Of a stretch of DNA of 57,626 nucleotides, positions 1-7,367 are shown one piece after another. A program made the translations under genes and the position numbers. Location: NCBI GenBank assembly GCA_025459125.1, contig JALORE010000003.1, forward strand, positions 1 to 57,626. The letters are read 5' to 3'. The notes beneath the pieces were generated by a model that saw nothing but the letters and a program-made list of their open reading frames with translations, was not told the origin of the DNA and ran no database searches. The DNA is from Planctomycetota bacterium. GTDB taxonomy: Bacteria > Planctomycetota > Phycisphaerae > Sedimentisphaerales > Anaerobacaceae. The first letter of the stretch is position 1. Every line of letters begins with the position of its first letter.

Positions 1-1
1 A

Positions 2-301
2 ACGCGGGCGCAGGGGGGCCGCGTGATCGCCGTGGGGACCACCGTGACACGAGTGCTGGAGACCGTCGCCGGCCCGGGACCGCTCGCGGCGTGCGAAGGA
101 ACGACGCAGCTTTTCATCACGCCGGGCTATGAATTCAAGGTGGTCGAGGCAATGGTGACGAACTTTCACCTGCCCCGTTCCACGCTGCTGGCGCTGGTGG
201 GCGCCTTCGCCGGCCTGGAGAGAATGCTGGCGGCCTATCGTCACGCCATCGCGCATCGCTATCGCTTCTACTCCTACGGCGACGCGATGCTGATCGCCTG
301 A
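2..301 (+). CDS. queA: QueA, tRNA queuosine synthesis enzyme (C-terminal part)
   Basis: S-adenosylmethionine:tRNA ribosyltransferase-isomerase transfers and isomerises the ribosyl group of SAM onto 7-aminomethyl-7-deazaguanine in tRNA, giving epoxyqueuosine. The reading frame is open to the left edge of the window, so only the last 99 residues are present. The visible segment carries the family's C-terminal signatures: [11 protein letters not shown], then [25 protein letters not shown] and a terminal [12 protein letters not shown]. The 5' part lies outside the window. It ends at a TGA and is followed by a repeat-rich spacer, so it is the last gene of whatever unit it belongs to. Confidence 0.95.
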   Translation, partial: TRAQGGRVIAVGTTVTRVLETVAGPGPLAACEGTTQLFITPGYEFKVVEAMVTNFHLPRSTLLALVGAFAGLERMLAAYRHAIAHRYRFYSYGDAMLIA

Positions 302-382
302 TCCGGCCGGTTCCGCGAGGTTTCCCTTGCCCCATCGCTCGCAAACGCCTTGGGCAAAATGACGCTCGGGTGTACCCCCTCC

Positions 383-478
383 TGTCACCCCCGCGCAGGC
401 GGGGGTCCAGAAACGGCGCGGCGCAGGTGGATTCCCGCCCCCGATCGGGTCGAGGGCAGGCTCGGCGCGGGAATGACA
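383..478. repeat. 96-base MITE-like element with terminal inverted repeats
   Basis: It begins TGTCACCCCCGCGC and ends GCGCGGGAATGACA, which are near inverted complements. Internally it has a CCCCCGCGCAGGCGGGGG hairpin. The layout resembles the dispersed short repeats of the form GTCATTCCCGCG...CGGGAATCC seen in many bacterial genomes. Part of its interior (about 441-465, GATCGGGTCGAGGGCAGGCTC) recurs near 3917-3938. Confidence 0.5.
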
Positions 479-530
479 ACAGGTGATGCCGCGTACGACG
501 GAGTTCTTCGCACGCCTGAGCCAGGTTCTG

Positions 531-613
531 GGTGGCAGCGGCAAGCGCAGCTTGCCGATGGTGCTGGTGTCGATCCCACGAGCCATCGGCAAGCTACGCT
601 TGCCGCTGCCACC
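531..613. repeat. REPIN-like inverted doublet, GGCAAGC class
   Basis: Arm 531-561 and arm 583-613 are 31-base inverted complements with one mismatch, separated by 21 bases. Each arm contains its own small palindrome of the GGCAAGC...GCTTGCC type. Other copies of the unit lie at 2446-2554, 8981-9011 and 33135-33157. Confidence 0.75.
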
Positions 614-636
614 CGTCGCGAGGGCTCTCTCGTAAA

Positions 637-654
637 GCGAGCGTCCCCGCTCGC
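637..654. repeat. GCGAGCG-TCCC-CGCTCGC palindrome
   Basis: An 18-base palindrome (7-bp stem, 4-base loop) that recurs at 3868-3885, 25667-25683 and, inverted, 25774-25791. The sequence that follows it here, a GACGTCGTGCTC...GACGCACGAC block, also follows the 3868 copy, so a longer unit was copied. Confidence 0.65.
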
Positions 655-766
655 GCAGGACGTCGTGCTCACGACGCACGACCTACGAAGATGGGCCGGC
701 GCTGGCCTCGGATCACCGAACTGGGATGTCAAAGCTCATCAGAGTTGACAGGTCCTGTCGGTCGGG

Positions 767-2383
767 TTACGACTTGGGCTTCTTGATCGGCCAGGGCTGG
801 ACGCCGCAACGCTGGGCCCAGCTCTCGTACAGGGCCTTGAGTTCGGCGACCTTCTCCGGCTGCCGGGCGGCCAGGTCGGTCAGCTCCGTCCGATCGGCGT
901 CGAGGTCGTAGAGCTCCCACGGTCTGCCGGCGGTCGCAACCAGCTTCCACTGGCCCTGCCGGACCGCCCGGCTGCCCTCGTGCTCCCAGAACAGGGCTTC
1001 ATGACCGCGGCGCCGGCCGTTCTCGAAGATCGGCCGCAGGCTCCTGCCCGCGAGCGGCGTCAGCGTCTGACCCTGGTGGGTCACCGGATAGCCCGCGCCG
1101 GCGACATCGATGCAGGTCGCCATGATGTCCACAATGTGCCCGACCTCGTGCGTGATCTGGCCTTGGTCCTGGATCACGCCGGGCCAGTAGGCGATCAGAG
1201 GCGTGGCGATGCCGCCCTCGTGGACCCAGTGCTTGTACCGCCGGAAGGGCGTATTGCTCAAGTGGGCCCAGGATTGGCCGTAGCTCATGTAGGAGTCCAC
1301 CCCGCCGGGCGGCAGGCCGTTGTTGCGGTTGTCGAAGCCGCGCGGGCCGCCCTCATGGCAGCCGCCGTTGTCGGCCAGGAACAGCACAAGCGTGTTGTCC
1401 TCTTTGCCGAGCTGGCGGATCTTGTCGAGCACCCGCCCGATGCCGCGATCCATCCGCTCGATCTGGGCGGCGTAGACTGCCATCTTGAGGTCCATCAGCT
1501 CCTTGTCTTTCTCCGCGGCCCACGGCTGGTTCTCCGGGTCGTGCGGCGACAAAGGCCACCGGTCGCTGACCAGACCCATCTTGACCATCCGCTCGTGCCG
1601 CTGGGTGCGGAGTGCGTCCCACCCTTGGAGGTACTTGCCCTTGTACTTGGCGATGTCCTCCGGCAGCGCGTGCAACGGCCAATGTGGGGCGGTATAGGCC
1701 AGGTAGAGGAAGAAAGGCTTCTCGTCCCGGCCCCGCTCGTCGAGGAACTGGATGGCGTGATCGGTGAAGGCATCGGTCATGTAGAAGCCTTCCTTCGGCG
1801 GCTGGTACGGCTGGTCGTCGAGAGCCATCTGACGTTTGACGCCCGGGGCCTTGTCCTGGGTGAGATTGAAGTAGTTGGATGCGCCGCTGATGAGTCCGAA
1901 GTAGCGGTCGAACCCGCGGTCGGTCGGCCAGTGCGGCCGGCGCTCGCCGACGTGCCATTTGCCGGCCATCAACGTGTGATAGCCCGCGGGCTTGAGAGCC
2001 TCCGCGATCGTCAGACAGCGGTTGTTGAGATAGCCCTGGTAGGCGGGAGAGCCCCGGTCGCCCACCATGTCGCCGATGCCGGCCTGATGGGGATAGAGCC
2101 CGGTCAGCAGCGAGGCCCGTGTCGGGCAGCATCGGGCGGCGTTGTAGAACTGCGAAAACCGCAAGCCCCCTGCCGCCAGCCGATCCAGGCTGGGCGTACG
2201 GATCTCGCCGCCGTAGCAGCCGATATCGGAGTAGCCCATGTCGTCGGCCATGATCAGGACGATGTTGGGCCGCCGGCCCGAGCGTTGCCCGGCCGCCAGC
2301 GGAACCGAGCCGGACAAAGGCGCCAGCATCGCACCCGCACCCAATGCCTTCAGGAACTCTCTGCGTGAGGATCGTGCCGTCAT
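767..2383 (-). CDS. Tat-exported type I sulfatase
   Basis: A formylglycine-dependent sulfatase of the alkaline-phosphatase superfamily, 538 residues, expected to remove sulfate esters from a polysaccharide outside the cytoplasm. Residues 1-32 are a Tat signal (SRREFLK, then a hydrophobic stretch). Metal-binding MADDMGYSDIGCYGG sits near residues 45-59. The maturation motif is CCPTRAS, with Cys85 as the residue to be converted to formylglycine (C-X-P-X-R). GKWHVG and LADNGG motifs follow. The start is supported by GGGAGG about 8 bases upstream. It lies downstream of the isomerase-like gene at 2607-3734 on the same strand, but a highly structured repeat separates them. The exact substrate cannot be read from sequence. 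Confidence 0.93.
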   Translation of the reverse strand: MTARSSRREFLKALGAGAMLAPLSGSVPLAAGQRSGRRPNIVLIMADDMGYSDIGCYGGEIRTPSLDRLAAGGLRFSQFYNAARCCPTRASLLTGLYPHQAGIGDMVGDRGSPAYQGYLNNRCLTIAEALKPAGYHTLMAGKWHVGERRPHWPTDRGFDRYFGLISGASNYFNLTQDKAPGVKRQMALDDQPYQPPKEGFYMTDAFTDHAIQFLDERGRDEKPFFLYLAYTAPHWPLHALPEDIAKYKGKYLQGWDALRTQRHERMVKMGLVSDRWPLSPHDPENQPWAAEKDKELMDLKMAVYAAQIERMDRGIGRVLDKIRQLGKEDNTLVLFLADNGGCHEGGPRGFDNRNNGLPPGGVDSYMSYGQSWAHLSNTPFRRYKHWVHEGGIATPLIAYWPGVIQDQGQITHEVGHIVDIMATCIDVAGAGYPVTHQGQTLTPLAGRSLRPIFENGRRRGHEALFWEHEGSRAVRQGQWKLVATAGRPWELYDLDADRTELTDLAARQPEKVAELKALYESWAQRCGVQPWPIKKPKS

Positions 2384-2445
2384 AGACCGCCTCCCGCTGC
2401 AACAGGACTGACAGGACCAAGCCCGTCACGATGGAAGAAGAACAG

Positions 2446-2554
2446 GGGTGGCAGCGGCAAGCGAAGCCCTCGGTTTGTAGTGTGCCCGTAAGGGCATATC
2501 GGATAACGCCTCACGGCGTCACTACAAACCAAGCTGCGCTTGCCGCTGCCACCC
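2446..2554. repeat. Nested palindrome (cloverleaf-like REPIN)
   Basis: Outer arms 2446-2467 and 2533-2554 pair over 22 bases with one mismatch and belong to the GGCAAGC repeat class. Inside, GGTTTGTAGTG (2472-2482) pairs perfectly with CACTACAAACC (2520-2530). Two further hairpins, TGCCC-GTAA-GGGCA and ACGCC-TCAC-GGCGT, fill the centre, so a transcript of either strand could fold into a cloverleaf. It lies between two leftward genes. Confidence 0.75.
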
Positions 2555-2606
2555 ATCAATATGACAAATAGGACCAATCGGACTGATAGGACCTATGGGA
2601 CCTGGG

Positions 2607-3734
2607 TCAGCCCAGGTACATCTGATCGAAGTACATCTGGGCGTTGATCACCGCGGCGCGCATCATGTCCTCGGCGGTAGCGGTGTCGCGCTGGGCGAGG
2701 GCTTTGAGCAGATCGCGGGTCTTCAATTCCTTGGCGGCCTTCGCGCAGGCCTCCCAGCTCAGGACGCTGCGGACCACGCGGTTGATCGCCTGCTCGGTGT
2801 TGTCGTAGGCGCGGGGCTGCATGTCGTGACCCTTCCAGCGGTCATAGCCGGCCTTCTGGATCAGGCTCGCGATGGCGACATTCATGCCATTGATCCGGGC
2901 GCCGTGGTCGATGTCGTACTTGCCGGGGCCGCCGAGGATGATGCCGTCGTTGTAGCCCTGGCTGTTGAGGTGCATATGCACCGTCATGTCGTTGTCGAGC
3001 TCTTCGACCGTGTCGTAGACGTGGTCGAGGCCGATCATCTCGGAGTGGCCGAACTCCTTGTTGACGCCCTTGTTCTTGCGGGAGACGCCGAACTCCTCCT
3101 CGATCTTCCGCCAGAACAACAGCGCGCTGGCCACGGTCGGGATCAACATGGCCGGGTGTCCCTCGTTGGGCTTGGGCTCGAAGGAGATGAGCAGTCTGCC
3201 GCCCCTTTTCGCCTCGTACTTGCACAGGCCGGCGACACTCTCCTTGAGGTTCTGGTACATCTGCCGGACGCCCACGCTGGCGACGTCATAGCCGAAGGAG
3301 CCGTTCCAGATAACGAAGGCCGGGGCCTTCTCCGGGTGCCAGGCCTTGCGGAGCGTGCCGTAGGCCAGATCGACCGTGCGGGTCCCCAGGTCTTCGGCGG
3401 CCTTGCGCTCGTTCTTGTCGAGCGAGGCGATCCCGCCGTAGGCGAAATGCGTGTGCGCGCCGGGGGTAATCATCGCGAGGTAGAGCCTGTTGCTCACCAG
3501 GGCATCCGCCACCTCGGCGGCGTTGCAGTCGTCGACCTCGGCGTCATAGTGGAGCTCGATGCCCAGTACGACGTTGCGCGGGAGCCGGGGCCGGATGCGA
3601 TCGGCGACAAGCTGAATCATCTCCGGCGTCCCGAACTTGCCGCCGGCCCACTCCGGCCGGATATCGGCGGGGACAAAGCCGCCCTTACCTGCATTGAACG
3701 TCCACCGGCATATGCTGTGAAGGGATTTCGCCAT
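2607..3734 (-). CDS. xylA: Xylose isomerase family sugar isomerase
   Basis: A 375-residue TIM-barrel aldose isomerase related to xylose isomerase (aldose-ketose interconversion, cytoplasmic, two divalent metals). The family's metal-ligand stretch is visible as FEPKPNEGHP in mid-protein, followed by a GLDHVYDTVEELDNDMTVH block and an HMHLNSQGYND segment that would carry the C-terminal metal ligands. The ATG at 3734 has AAGGAG at a good distance; a GTG three codons upstream is less likely. Length fits the shorter xylose isomerase group. It is divergent, so another C5/C6 aldose is possible. A xylulokinase-type kinase (7368-8855) on the same strand nearby supports a pentose role. Confidence 0.8.
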   Translation of the reverse strand: MAKSLHSICRWTFNAGKGGFVPADIRPEWAGGKFGTPEMIQLVADRIRPRLPRNVVLGIELHYDAEVDDCNAAEVADALVSNRLYLAMITPGAHTHFAYGGIASLDKNERKAAEDLGTRTVDLAYGTLRKAWHPEKAPAFVIWNGSFGYDVASVGVRQMYQNLKESVAGLCKYEAKRGGRLLISFEPKPNEGHPAMLIPTVASALLFWRKIEEEFGVSRKNKGVNKEFGHSEMIGLDHVYDTVEELDNDMTVHMHLNSQGYNDGIILGGPGKYDIDHGARINGMNVAIASLIQKAGYDRWKGHDMQPRAYDNTEQAINRVVRSVLSWEACAKAAKELKTRDLLKALAQRDTATAEDMMRAAVINAQMYFDQMYLG

Positions 3735-3867
3735 CTGGGCCACTCCTTAATCTGTGTCGACCTGCTTCTGTTCTGCTCTACCCGGTGAGCCGGCTCCGAC
3801 CGGCTCGTGGCCAATCTTACGCGGCCAACGGGCTCCCGGCAAGCAAATCCTGATGCCTCTTCGTGGG

Positions 3868-3938
3868 GCGAGCGTCCCCGCTCGCCCAGACGTCGTGCTC
3901 CCGACGCACGACCCTCGATCAGGTCGAGGGCAGGCTCT
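3868..3938. repeat. Copy of the GCGAGCG palindrome plus trailing unit
   Basis: The palindrome at 3868-3885 is followed by GACGTCGTGCTC, GACGCACGAC and GTCGAGGGCAGGCTC blocks. The same blocks appear near 440-465 and 637-680, in partly different order, so this looks like a mosaic of shared repeat pieces. Confidence 0.55.
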
Positions 3939-3968
3939 CCGAAGACCGCGCGAGACCGGCGGATTTCG

Positions 3969-3997
3969 TTGCGGCGAGGACTGAAATCTGGTATAAA
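3969..3997 (+). promoter_or_regulatory. Sigma70-like promoter for the 4140 gene
   Basis: TTGCGG at 3969-3974 and TATAAA at 3992-3997 with 17 bases between. The same TGGTATAA context occurs before the paralogous gene at 13665. Confidence 0.45.
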
Positions 3998-4139
3998 GAA
4001 CAGCAACAAGGAGGGTATGTGGGCACAGCGCGCCGGCACGGGCGCGACAGGACAGATTTGGGTGTGGAACGCGGGGCCTCGGCCGGTCACGACCCGCAGG
4101 TCCCGCAGAGAGGTGCAACCTCTTTTGGAGGACAGGACC

Positions 4140-5996
4140 ATGTCGACCGGGAAGCGCTTCACATCGTTGCGGGTGTTGACTTTGACACTGGTGCTCTGGA
4201 CGAGCGGCGCTCAGGCGGCGGACATTCTCTTCATCTCGTCGATGGACGCGACCCACAAGGCGGGGGACGATGCCCTCAAGGCGTACATGGAGAAGATGGG
4301 GCATACCGTCACCTACATGGATGACAATACCGCCTTGGCGACGATGCAACCCGCCGCGGCGACGGCCGACGTGGTCTTCATTTCCGAATCGGTCGGTTCG
4401 GGGAATGTCCGCGACAAGATCACCGCGGTCGAGACGCCGATTGTGACCACCGAAGCCTGGGCCTGGGATGAAATGGGTCTGACCAGCGGGGCGGGCGCCG
4501 GGCAGAACGCCGTCACGCCCAATGTGGACATTGTGGCGCCGGGGCACCCCCTGGCCGCCGGACTCACGGGGACGGTGCCGGTCTTCTCCGCCATTACGGG
4601 CACGCGCGGTGCCGCCCGCATGGGCAACGGCATTGCCGGTGATGACGCCACGGTCATCGCCCGCGCCACGCTGACGGACGGCAAGACGTACGACGTCGTC
4701 TATGTCTATGAGAAGGGAGCGACGCTGGCGGTGGCGCCTTACGACAAGAGCCCGCAGATCGCCGCGGATATTCGCATCTGCCTGGGCTTCGATGAGCAAT
4801 CGTACCTGCTGTGGAACGACAATGCCTACACGCTGCTGAAGGCCGCGATCAACTACGGATTGGGTACGCTCTCCGACCCGGGGATGGCCACCAAGCCTGA
4901 GCCGGCCGATGGAGCCACCGCGGTGATCACGCCATTGTTCCGCTGGAAAGCCAGCCCGGTGGCGGTCTTTCACGATATCTACCTGGGCAAGAGCCCGGAC
5001 CTTGGACCCGCCGACAAGGTGGCGTCTCGCGCCCCGGTGGCGATGTACTGGCACCTGGCCGGCCTGGAGCCCGGCGTCACCTATTACTGGAGGGTCGACG
5101 AGATCGAAGCCGATGGCGTCACCGTGCATCAGGGCGCCGTCTGGAGCTTCACGACCCAGGCGCTGACCGCGTATCGACCCTCCCCGGCGGACGGAGCGGC
5201 TGATGCCTCGCCCACGCCCATATTGACGTGGCTGCCGGGCCTGAGCGCCATCAAGCATCATCTGTACTTCGGCGGCGACCGTGACGCCGTCAGCCAGGGC
5301 GCCGCAGCCACGGATAAAGGGGAGCTGACCGAACCGACTTTCGCCCCGGGGACCCTGGACGTAGTCGCAACGTACTTCTGGCGGGTGGATGAGATCGTGC
5401 CCGCCAGCCCGGTCCGGACCGGCGCCGTCTGGAGCTTCACTACGTGCCTGCCGGTCGACGGTTTCGAGAGCTACACGGACGACGAGGGCAGCCGGATCTA
5501 CCAGACCTGGGCCGATGGCTGGACCAACAGCACCGGGTCGACCGTCGGCCACGTCCAAGCCCCCTTCGCCGAGCGGGGCATCGTGCACGGCGGCCAGCAG
5601 GCGATGCCCCTGGACTACAACAACATCGCCGCGCCCTTCTACAGTGACGCGGAGCGTGAGTTTGCCCCGGTGCAGGATTGGACGATCAACGGCGCCGACA
5701 CGCTGGTGCTCTACGTCTATGGCAAGACCGCCAACGCCGAGGCCAAGCTATACGTCGGACTGGAAGATGCCTCGAAGAGGATCGCGACCGCGGCCTGTCC
5801 GGACGCCAAAGTCGTCACGACGCCCAAGTGGACCACGTGGAAAGTCCCGCTGAGCGACTTTGCCGGCGTCAACGGCGCTAGGATCAAGCGGATCTTCCTC
5901 CGCGTGGGCGACAAAGGCAGCACTGCCTCCGGCGGCACCGGCCAAATCTACGTCGACGACATCCGCGTGATCAAAGCGCCCCCTACGGCAAAATAG
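4140..5996 (+). CDS. Secreted modular protein, ThuA/amidotransferase-like N-terminus
   Basis: An exported 618-residue protein of unknown function. The signal peptide is residues 1-26 (ends SGAQA). Residues 27-245 look like a flavodoxin/class I amidotransferase-like (ThuA-type) fold, starting ADILFISSMDATHKAGD. Two FN3-like beta-sandwich repeats follow (about 250-345 and 345-435), both ending in an ITYYWRVDEIEA-type motif and a VWSFTT motif. The last 180 residues are a module starting FESYTDDEGSRIY, shared with the proteins at 13665, 15625 and 22638. Only here is the N-terminal LamG domain replaced by another fold. ATG 4140 is chosen because GGAGG lies about 9 bases upstream and the signal peptide starts there. 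Carbohydrate or surface binding is inferred. Confidence 0.85.
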   Translation: MSTGKRFTSLRVLTLTLVLWTSGAQAADILFISSMDATHKAGDDALKAYMEKMGHTVTYMDDNTALATMQPAAATADVVFISESVGSGNVRDKITAVETPIVTTEAWAWDEMGLTSGAGAGQNAVTPNVDIVAPGHPLAAGLTGTVPVFSAITGTRGAARMGNGIAGDDATVIARATLTDGKTYDVVYVYEKGATLAVAPYDKSPQIAADIRICLGFDEQSYLLWNDNAYTLLKAAINYGLGTLSDPGMATKPEPADGATAVITPLFRWKASPVAVFHDIYLGKSPDLGPADKVASRAPVAMYWHLAGLEPGVTYYWRVDEIEADGVTVHQGAVWSFTTQALTAYRPSPADGAADASPTPILTWLPGLSAIKHHLYFGGDRDAVSQGAAATDKGELTEPTFAPGTLDVVATYFWRVDEIVPASPVRTGAVWSFTTCLPVDGFESYTDDEGSRIYQTWADGWTNSTGSTVGHVQAPFAERGIVHGGQQAMPLDYNNIAAPFYSDAEREFAPVQDWTINGADTLVLYVYGKTANAEAKLYVGLEDASKRIATAACPDAKVVTTPKWTTWKVPLSDFAGVNGARIKRIFLRVGDKGSTASGGTGQIYVDDIRVIKAPPTAK

Positions 5997-6025
5997 GTGA
6001 CCTGTAGCCGAGCCGGACCGGATGC

Positions 6026-6093
6026 CATGCCTACGCTTGGCGTAGGCATGCGTTCGCGATCGTACGGAACATGTCCACGTAAGCGTGGACATG
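6026..6093. repeat. REPIN-like inverted doublet, CATGCC class
   Basis: Two hairpins, CATGCCTACGC-TTG-GCGTAGGCATG (6026-6050) and CATGTCCACG-TAAG-CGTGGACATG (6070-6093). The second unit read on the other strand, including its flank (CCGGGTGCCATG), aligns with the first and its flank (CCGGATGCCATG), so they are inverted copies of one repeat. It lies between converging genes and could also act as a bidirectional terminator. Confidence 0.65.
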
Positions 6094-6117
6094 GCACCCG
6101 GACTTTTCCTATCTGGC

Positions 6118-7200
6118 CTACCGGCCCAGCAGGACCTTGACGAATTCCTGATCCGGCTGGCCGCTGCGGCCGACAATGCCGAAGCCGCCTTTATAGTCCC
6201 AGTTGGCCCAGGCGATGCCGTGTTTCTCCAAGTTGGCCCGCATGTCCCGGTACCACTGCATCCGTACCTCGCGCGGCGTGGTCGGCAGGGCGCCCCACTC
6301 CCCGCAGTAAAGCGGCAGATCGAGTTGCTTCGCCAGGGCCAGCGGTTTGGCCAGGAGGCTCTCGAGTCTCTCGCGGTCGTACACGCCGTTGTTGCCTTTG
6401 ACGATCCGTGCGATCTCGGGATCGAGCTGGGTGACTTCTTCCGGCGCCACGAGTTGGCCGGGGTAGCTCACCGGCCCGCGGTACTTGCCCACCTCAGTCC
6501 AACCGGCCTTGTAGTGCGTGATCAGCATGGGCGTGTAGAAATGGAAGCTCAGGATGATGTCGCGGTCGCCGGCGGGAATGCGAAGCTGGTCGAAGGTGCC
6601 GGTCGATTGCCATTTGTTCGAGCCGATAACGATCTTGCGGTGCGGCTCATCCTTTCGGATCTGGCGGACCAGCGTCTCGACGAGCTTGTTCCAATCCGCG
6701 GCGTTGTCGGCGACGGGCTCATTCATCAGCTCGTACGCCACCAGCGCGACCGGGTACTTCTTCAACTCGGCCGACAGGGCCCGCCACAGGGCGAAGAATT
6801 GCTCCTGGGCCTTGGGGTCGGTCCAGAGCGGCTTCTCCTTGGCGTTGAAGTGGTGCGAGCGGAGGATGTGCAGATCGACAATCACCCGCAGGTTCTTCTT
6901 CTGGCACCAGCCAATGGCGTCGTGGAGCAGTTGAAACGCCTCGTTCTCCTTCTGACCGGCCTCATCCCAGAGCTGCTCTTCATCGGCCGGCAGCCGGATG
7001 TGGTCGAAGCCGAGCGCGGCGATCCGCTCGACATCCTTCTCCGTGAACCACCGCAATGTCTCCTCCCCGCGCCTCGTGCTCTGCGAGAGCCAGTGGCTGA
7101 TGTTGGTCCCCCGCTGAATCTCAAACACATCGTTCTTCTGAGCCGCGCCGGCAGAGAATGCCGTGGACAGTACTACTGCGATTGCCGCACATCGGAACAT
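6118..7200 (-). CDS. Secreted GH5-family glycoside hydrolase
   Basis: A 360-residue exported glycosidase of the GH5 clan-A type, predicted to cleave beta-linked glucan, mannan or related chains by a retaining mechanism. A signal peptide occupies residues 1-20 (ends SAGAA). The acid/base glutamate is E161 in AYELMNEPV and the nucleophile is E301 in LYCGEWGA. Conserved GFDHIRLP and ILSFHFYTP segments line the barrel. Length is typical of a single catalytic domain. It ends just after the CATGCC doublet and is followed upstream by the kinase gene at 7368 on the same strand, 167 bases away across another repeat doublet. Exact GH5 subfamily is not assignable by eye. Confidence 0.9.
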   Translation of the reverse strand: MFRCAAIAVVLSTAFSAGAAQKNDVFEIQRGTNISHWLSQSTRRGEETLRWFTEKDVERIAALGFDHIRLPADEEQLWDEAGQKENEAFQLLHDAIGWCQKKNLRVIVDLHILRSHHFNAKEKPLWTDPKAQEQFFALWRALSAELKKYPVALVAYELMNEPVADNAADWNKLVETLVRQIRKDEPHRKIVIGSNKWQSTGTFDQLRIPAGDRDIILSFHFYTPMLITHYKAGWTEVGKYRGPVSYPGQLVAPEEVTQLDPEIARIVKGNNGVYDRERLESLLAKPLALAKQLDLPLYCGEWGALPTTPREVRMQWYRDMRANLEKHGIAWANWDYKGGFGIVGRSGQPDQEFVKVLLGR

Positions 7201-7285
7201 GTCACACCCCTTTCCTCGTCAGTTCAACCATACCCAAGGCCTGCGGCCTTGAGGATGCCACTGGGACTGCTAATCAGAATCATGG

Positions 7286-7353
7286 AGGATGGGCTTCCGC
7301 CCATGCTGCCAGTTGTGCATCACGGATTATCCGCATGGGCCAAAGCCCATCCT
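7286..7353. repeat. REPIN-like inverted doublet, ATGGGC class
   Basis: Arms 7286-7306 (AGGATGGGCTTCCGCCCATGC) and 7333-7353 are inverted complements with two mismatches over 21 bases. Each arm holds an ATGGGC/GCCCAT palindrome. Related copies are at 25691-25710 and 50878-50929. Confidence 0.65.
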
Positions 7354-7367
7354 ACAAATCCGGTCGC

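Larger units (their letters stand above)
302..766. other. Gene-free spacer rich in palindromic repeats
   Basis: No convincing gene. The 465 bases between queA and the convergent sulfatase gene hold a 96-base element with terminal inverted repeats (383-478), an inverted pair of 31-base palindromic units (531-613) and a GCGAGCG/CGCTCGC palindrome (637-654). Open frames here on both strands are translations of these repeats. Confidence 0.7.
3735..4139. other. Spacer with repeat block, promoter and leader
   Basis: A 405-base divergent spacer. It holds a second copy of the GCGAGCG palindrome and its trailing unit (about 3861-3940), a promoter (3969-3997) and a leader of about 140 bases before the modular gene at 4140. 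An ATG at 4017 in frame with that gene sits only 1-2 bases after AAGGAGGG, too close for good initiation. Confidence 0.6.

Noticed and set aside
980..2368. Long frame opposite the first sulfatase
   Set aside because: Antisense artefact of high GC; the lower strand has the Tat signal and sulfatase motifs.
2595..3788. Long frame opposite the xylose isomerase-like gene
   Set aside because: Antisense artefact; no family motifs, while the lower strand encodes a clear TIM-barrel isomerase.
3807..4139. N-terminal extension of the modular protein at 4140
   Set aside because: It runs through a repeat block and the promoter, lacks a properly spaced ribosome site, and the signal peptide begins at 4140.
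3747..5588. Long lower-strand frame under the modular gene at 4140
   Set aside because: Codons are read antisense to FN3-like and C-terminal modules shared with three paralogues; no independent evidence.
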